From the NCBI RefSeq assembly GCF_020740795.1, contig NC_067283.1:109479706-109543705 (forward strand): DNA of 64,000 bases, written 5' to 3'. The translations under genes were made by a program, and so were the position numbers. Source of the stretch: Apus apus (Eukaryota > Chordata > Aves > Apodiformes > Apodidae). Shown piece by piece: positions 58,851 through 64,000 of this stretch. Within the stretch, counting starts at the first letter, position 1. Every line of letters begins with the position of its first letter. The notes beneath the pieces were generated by a model. The model searched no databases. It was not told where the DNA came from and saw only the letters and a program-made list of their open reading frames with translations.

Positions 58851-61800
58851 ATACGGATAATAGGGCAGAGCTATCAAGAAAACTTAGTCAGCAGGTCACC
58901 TCTCCTTTGCTTGGCCCACAGACCTCAGGTCTACTACATTTTAAACTCCAGACTTCTTAACAGGCAAAAGAGCTACTGAAGCAAAGTAATTCATCTCCAT
59001 GCTCCTTGCTCCTTCCTCAGCAGTGTGTCTCACATAAGATTCCTGGGTTTCTGCCATCCTTATTTGCTGGCAGAGAGCAGGAAAACATGAAGCAATGAGA
59101 ACTAAAGGGCAAATAATACAGGCCATACAGAACTAAGCTTCTGAGGTAATAAAGTGTCAGCGCCGTCGTTGCAGCGACAGTTGTAGCAAGCACCAGTGAA
59201 CACCAGGCTCCATTAGACACATCAGCAGGCACACGAGGTACTCGCAGCACTTACAGATATCCCGGTGCCCACCAAGCATCCACTTACAGCCATCAGCCAA
59301 AACCTTTGGAGGATACAGCAAAAACCTTCACACCTGCCTCAGTTTTTGCTAAGTTCTTACCTTTCCTGAGCCTACACGGACACTGAAGCAGGTGATAAAT
59401 CTGAGACCAGTGTCAAGTTAGTAAATACTTTGTCATACTCAGAAGGGCAGGGTCTCTGGGCTTAAAAAATTAAACACGCTACTGCTTATAAGTAGAACTG
59501 TTTTTCTCCTAAGGAAGTTTCTAAAGTTTTATCCAAGCTGGAAAAAGCCTCAAGAGCAAACATATAGAAGTTATTTAGGTGCTCAAATAAGAGTTAGCTC
59601 TGAAATTATCTGCATCATTACTGGGGGCGGGGGGGAAGAAAAATCTACGTATCATTAACCTTTGCAAGTGACACCATATAAACTAGGTAAGAAACTACCT
59701 TAACAAGTAAGGCCAGTATCAAGATAGAAACTCTAGGAACAGTGGCACTTTTTTATATTGTAGCACTGTGGAAAGGAAGCCTAAAGGCTCCAGGATGAGA
59801 AAAGATGTTACTGGAAAAATGTAAAAATGGCATCAATACAGGAGACTAGAATTTTTTTCACTTGATTTAAAGTTTGCTGAAAAACAGTCAGGAAGTATAA
59901 CTGATGTAACTTAATCTCATAAAAATGTATTTCTACCAAGCCTGCCCAAGCAAATGGCATTTTTCTACACAAGTGTCTGTAATGGACCTATGTCAAGATG
60001 CCAGCACACTTTTGGCAACATTGACTGCAGTAGGTGATTAGAATTTATGCTGTGTAAAATTAACTTTTAGATTAAATGAAAATCATGAACCAAAATGCAA
60101 AAGCATTTAAGGCAATTTACCTATGCCGTTTGTTTAAGAAGTGTCAAGGCAAGTGAAAAGTAACACAGTGCTCTGAAGAGTGCACAGTCTAATAGCTCTG
60201 GCTATTCCAGCAGCTTCCCTTCCAGCCACACTGTTCTGCCTCGCCAGAAACCCGGGGTGTATATATGCAGTCACTGACATACTGAACTACCTCCATTTCT
60301 TAAAGATGAACTGAAAAACAGTAAGGGGAAAAATAGAAAACAACATATCTTAAAAAAAAAACCCGCTCCTCTTGATCAGATCTCAATAAAATAATACATT
60401 CTGCTAGTCAGTATTTCTGCAGTTTTATTAATAATTTTTCTGAACAGAACACTGCCACTCCAGATCTACATTTCAGTTGAACTCTGCAACCCAAACCAAC
60501 ATTCTGATAGTAACAATGCCTATTTCCAGGTTTCACAGAATGAAGTTCTAAAAGTTATGATAAAAAAACCTAAATATACTTCCAGTGCTTACTGACAAGT
60601 CACCAACAGAAATACCTTCCAAACTCTTGCATGCTGCTTCTTGCATAAAGCTGTCAAGCATGAGGCTTTACATTCTTTCAAAATAAACTGTTTTGTCTGA
60701 TCTAACATTCCTGTGCATGTTCTCCTACATATAGATCTCAAATTGTTTTTTTTCATTCTACTAAGCCTCTGGTTTCAATATTATCTTGAGGACAGAGTTT
60801 ACAGTTGTGCATTTCCTAAAAAGCATTTTGTGTTATCCATTTTAAAATGTGTTGCCTTTAATTTTTATCTTTTTGTCTGTAACCTTGCAAAAATTACCTG
60901 TTATGTACCCCTGGTTTCCACATACTGACTTCTGAAATAAACAACCCCAAACATACTTCATGTGCTCTTGACCATTCATCACCCACTTATCTCTTACCTG
61001 AGCTACTTTCTTCTTGATAATCTAGAGTTTTGGTAAGTCTGATTATTATGATACTGTGTTAAGCATACCCTTACCACCACATTTTGAATATTCGTGTGGC
61101 TGTGTGACTTCTGACACCCACTGAACAGAAGTTTCACCGTACTAGCCACAGAACGTCTCCTGACAGTAAGTAAACTGGTATTATTCTCCTCAGTACCTAC
61201 TTTGGTTTGTGAACATCAGCCATTTTTTAAGTTCTGCTATGGTCCACTGCATCTCCACAAAGGTTTAAGTCCAGAATAACCTACGCAGCACCATTTCCAC
61301 CTCTTTTGCTACCTGATCAAGTGTTCTCTTTTTACATTTATTTGCTAAGTGTTAATCAGCAGTCCCAGAAGAGCTCTGGCATAATTGTCAGTCTCTACAA
61401 CTTTCGATGCTCAGCATTTATTCCTATTCTCCCCCCCATCTTATCTAATTTCCAGTGCTTCACAGCCCACCGTACTGCATGTTTTATTTTTATAGTAGCA
61501 GGTTCTCAGAGAACTTCAGGCTTTGTGAATGTACAAGTAAAAAAACCAAACAAACAAAAAAACCAAACACAACAAACAACAATCAATACTATCAGACTGT
61601 TAGCATTTTTTAAAAATTATTCTAGCTGATTAAAGGGCAGGTTTTGATCTCTTTTGTCTCTTAAAAAAATGTACTAATACTATTGAATTTATTTTTTTAA
61701 ATTCAACTTATGACTTTATCCAGTTATCTGTTCACTTCAGAAAGTTTGTTTGGCTTCATTTCATAGGTTTTTCACCCTTACACTTCCGTTTTATGATACA

Positions 61801-64000
61801 GCAACTGTTGCCCATGTATGAAAAGAATACTTTCTTTTTAAACTTCCTCAGGGCTTCTGACTGAATTCCACATGGACTTGCTGATGTAACAGTTTCTCTT
61901 AATTTTGTAAATTTAAGCATTCTCTTCTTTTTTTGAATCTAAAACATTAACACATTAAAGTATGTTTCAGCATCCTCTGTGGTGAGAACTGTAGAAGTAC
62001 AATGGTATTTTTGCACTGAAGTCCTTGATCCTCTTTAATCAGGAGCATTTTCTCAGAAAAATCACTTCAAACATTTAAAAGTAATTTTAGATATGAAAAT
62101 GAAAGCAGGACTATTTGCAAAAAGATACATTTCTCCTGCTTTATGAAGTGATACCTTTGCTTACTTATGCTACAGTATTGTGAAGCTGATTTTATTTGAA
62201 ACAGTGAGCCAGCTTCTCCCTACTGCGAGCCCCTCACGGAGCAGAAAGAAAATAAAACCATCTGAAAAGAGCAAAATTTGACGGCAAAAATCACAGTGCT
62301 GAGAGAACTACAAGTCAATTAATTAACTCCTCCTCTGTATTCTTTGGACATATAATTTCTGTTCACGTATTTGATTTGCTGTGTCAATCCCTCTCTTAGG
62401 TTTTGTTTTCTACATTCTACATGTAAAATTCCAAACAACACACCTTTTTTACTACTTTCCTATTGCTTGGACTTTATTCAGTAAAGAATACTTCCCAAAA
62501 TGAACCTTGCATTTTGATTTTTCATTCTGGTCCTGTCAAGTATTTGCTTTTTTGTTCAGGGAAAACCGATTCTTTTTTAATATATAATTTTAGCAGAGAT
62601 ACTTTTGTGTGGAGCTCTCTCCATACAACTTGTTCTTCTGGCATAGTATCAGAGGAATAAGGTAATTTTTGTCACCACCAATTAAAAAGTTTTTACGAAA
62701 CAGGACCGTTATAAAACAATTAAACCTTGCAAATGCAGTAGTCTCTAGGAGGGAAACCCTGGAGGAAATTCTGCTTATTAAAATTGCAATTTTAGTTTCC
62801 ATTAAAAAGGAGAATAAGACAACAGAAGATGGGCTGGCAAGACAAATTATTTCTTAATGTAAGTTGAGCTTGTTTCAAATGAGATAACATATCTACACCA
62901 GGTTGGGTTCAACACATTTTTGCCTCCTCAACTCATTTATCTAATTCAGTCATCTTGATTATAGCCTCATGGACCTTCATTTTCAGAGTAAGAATTTTGT
63001 AACAAACAACCTACACAACATGCTGATTACTGAACAGTTAATTCTAATTAACTTGGCTATGGCAAGAGAATTTTGATAAAGTCCTAGACTGCAAACACAG
63101 TTTGGTTACTCTGGCCAAACTTCTATAAAATAAAAATCCACAGCAGCCTCCAGATGAGACATCAGAGTGATGGAGATCTAATTTAAAGAAACAAATGAGA
63201 AAATTAAAATCACAAATAATTTATTCTTCTGTTAGAATTGATGGAGTACAGTTTTAAATAGCAATGAAGTACACAGTGGTAGAAAATTGGCACAGAACCT
63301 ACAAGCATTTCATTCACAATAATGTTCCTCATGCCATATCTGTTCTAACCTTGATGTATATTTTCTATTGATTTTAAGAAAATTGTTTTTGCATTTTAAA
63401 GTGAGCAAATTGAAAATCTTGTCTCCCATGTGCATTGTCATACATATTATGAACACCAATTTTCTTTTTTCCCCTCAAACATGATCTTCAATGGAAAAAA
63501 AAAACCAAAACAAACCACAAACAGATTTTACACCTGGGCTAATTTTAAGTTTTGTCCTTTATAGAAGTCGCCAGAAATTCTTGAATGCATATATTCCTGC
63601 ACAACAGAATATCCGTTTATTTATCTGATGTACAGTTGCAGGACAGTCTCAAAATTAATTTTTGTGTACTATGCTATTGGATCAAGGTGCTGCCTCTATC
63701 TCACATGCAACACTATAAGCATTAATGCAGTACAACCCAAAATTTGGCATTTACCTCACCAACAGGTTTTATATTTGATGTCATAAAACATCCCTTGGTC
63801 TCATGTTAACCAATAAGAAAAATGGACACACACAAAAAATGCCACCATTCTAAAGATAGTAACTCCCAGTTAGGAAAGTTTAGATAGGTTTTACAAAGTC
63901 TTCTAGGCTATTTTGATACATACAAATTATTAAACTAAAGGTTAAAATACACTTACACAATACAGTCCTGTCCTCCCCATTCTTTTTCAACTCCTTTGTA
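58851..64000. other. Terminal spacer, no gene recognised
   Basis: Mostly AT-rich unique sequence. A small CpG-containing patch lies at 59155-59260, and on the minus strand a 61-codon ATG-started frame (58941-59126) has a hydrophobic start (MACIICPLVLIASCFPALCQ). A purine G-run (gggggcggggggg) occurs near 59622-59635, and a CAAA-rich tract at 61538-61588. No CR1 copy was found after 58850. Confidence 0.5.
61538..61588. repeat. (CAAA)n-like low-complexity tract
   Basis: An A/C-rich run of CAAA, CCAAA and ACAAC units, similar in kind to the one at 42918-43010 but shorter. Confidence 0.85.

Noticed and set aside
1..64000. Bacterial, phage, CRISPR, tRNA or rRNA features
   Set aside because: No operon-like gene packing, regularly spaced repeats, tRNA-like cloverleaf or rRNA sequence seen. 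All signals are vertebrate.

Overview
This window looks like a non-coding stretch of a bird genome. It is either intergenic or deep inside an intron. The main evidence is eleven copies of the CR1 LINE retrotransposon, many of which end in the 8-base motif typical of avian CR1 (ATTCTRTG type). There are also two faint MIR-like SINE relics, long AT-rich spacers, and no operons, Shine-Dalgarno sites or dense reading frames. I cannot name the species. No complete host gene can be demonstrated.

Layout. Positions 1-4032 hold three CR1 copies: A (1-828, +), B (2797-3560, -) and C (3789-4032, -). A quiet 10.3-kb spacer follows, then CR1 D (14380-15270, +). A GC-rich patch and a candidate exon (15654-15840, +) come next, then an older CR1 E (16905-17165, -). 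Positions 20735-22340 carry scattered A-rich reading frames with heptad-repeat character, broken by stops; this may be a decayed coiled-coil gene. A CR1 tail F (about 23308, +) is followed by the best exon candidate of the window (27628-27776, -). CR1 G (a relic near 29100, -), H (30508-30965, +) and I (34425-35139, +) follow, with a well-paired AT-rich hairpin at 32748-32816 between H and I. Two MIR-like relics lie near 44 kb, one on each strand. The region 45-56 kb alternates AT-rich blocks with GC-rich patches. From 56.3 to 58.7 kb a 166-bp segment occurs twice in direct orientation at about 97% identity, flanking CR1 J (56960-57367, +). CR1 K (58765-58850, +) and a repeat-poor tail close the window.

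The only protein-coding content recognised with confidence is fragments of the CR1 ORF2 reverse transcriptase, all 5' truncated. Nearly all copies retain the 3' end, as expected for LINE insertion by target-primed reverse transcription. Copies B and D share a private set of variants, while A and H look like a sister group; C, E, G, I, J and K are more diverged. Together CR1 covers about 4.8 kb, or 7.5% of the window.

I found no convincing new biological system. The points most worth checking are the 166-bp direct duplication, the candidate exons with good splice sites (27628-27776 minus and 15654-15840 plus), and the hairpin at 32.75 kb. With this much sequence some good-looking splice pairs are expected by chance, so all exon calls are tentative.
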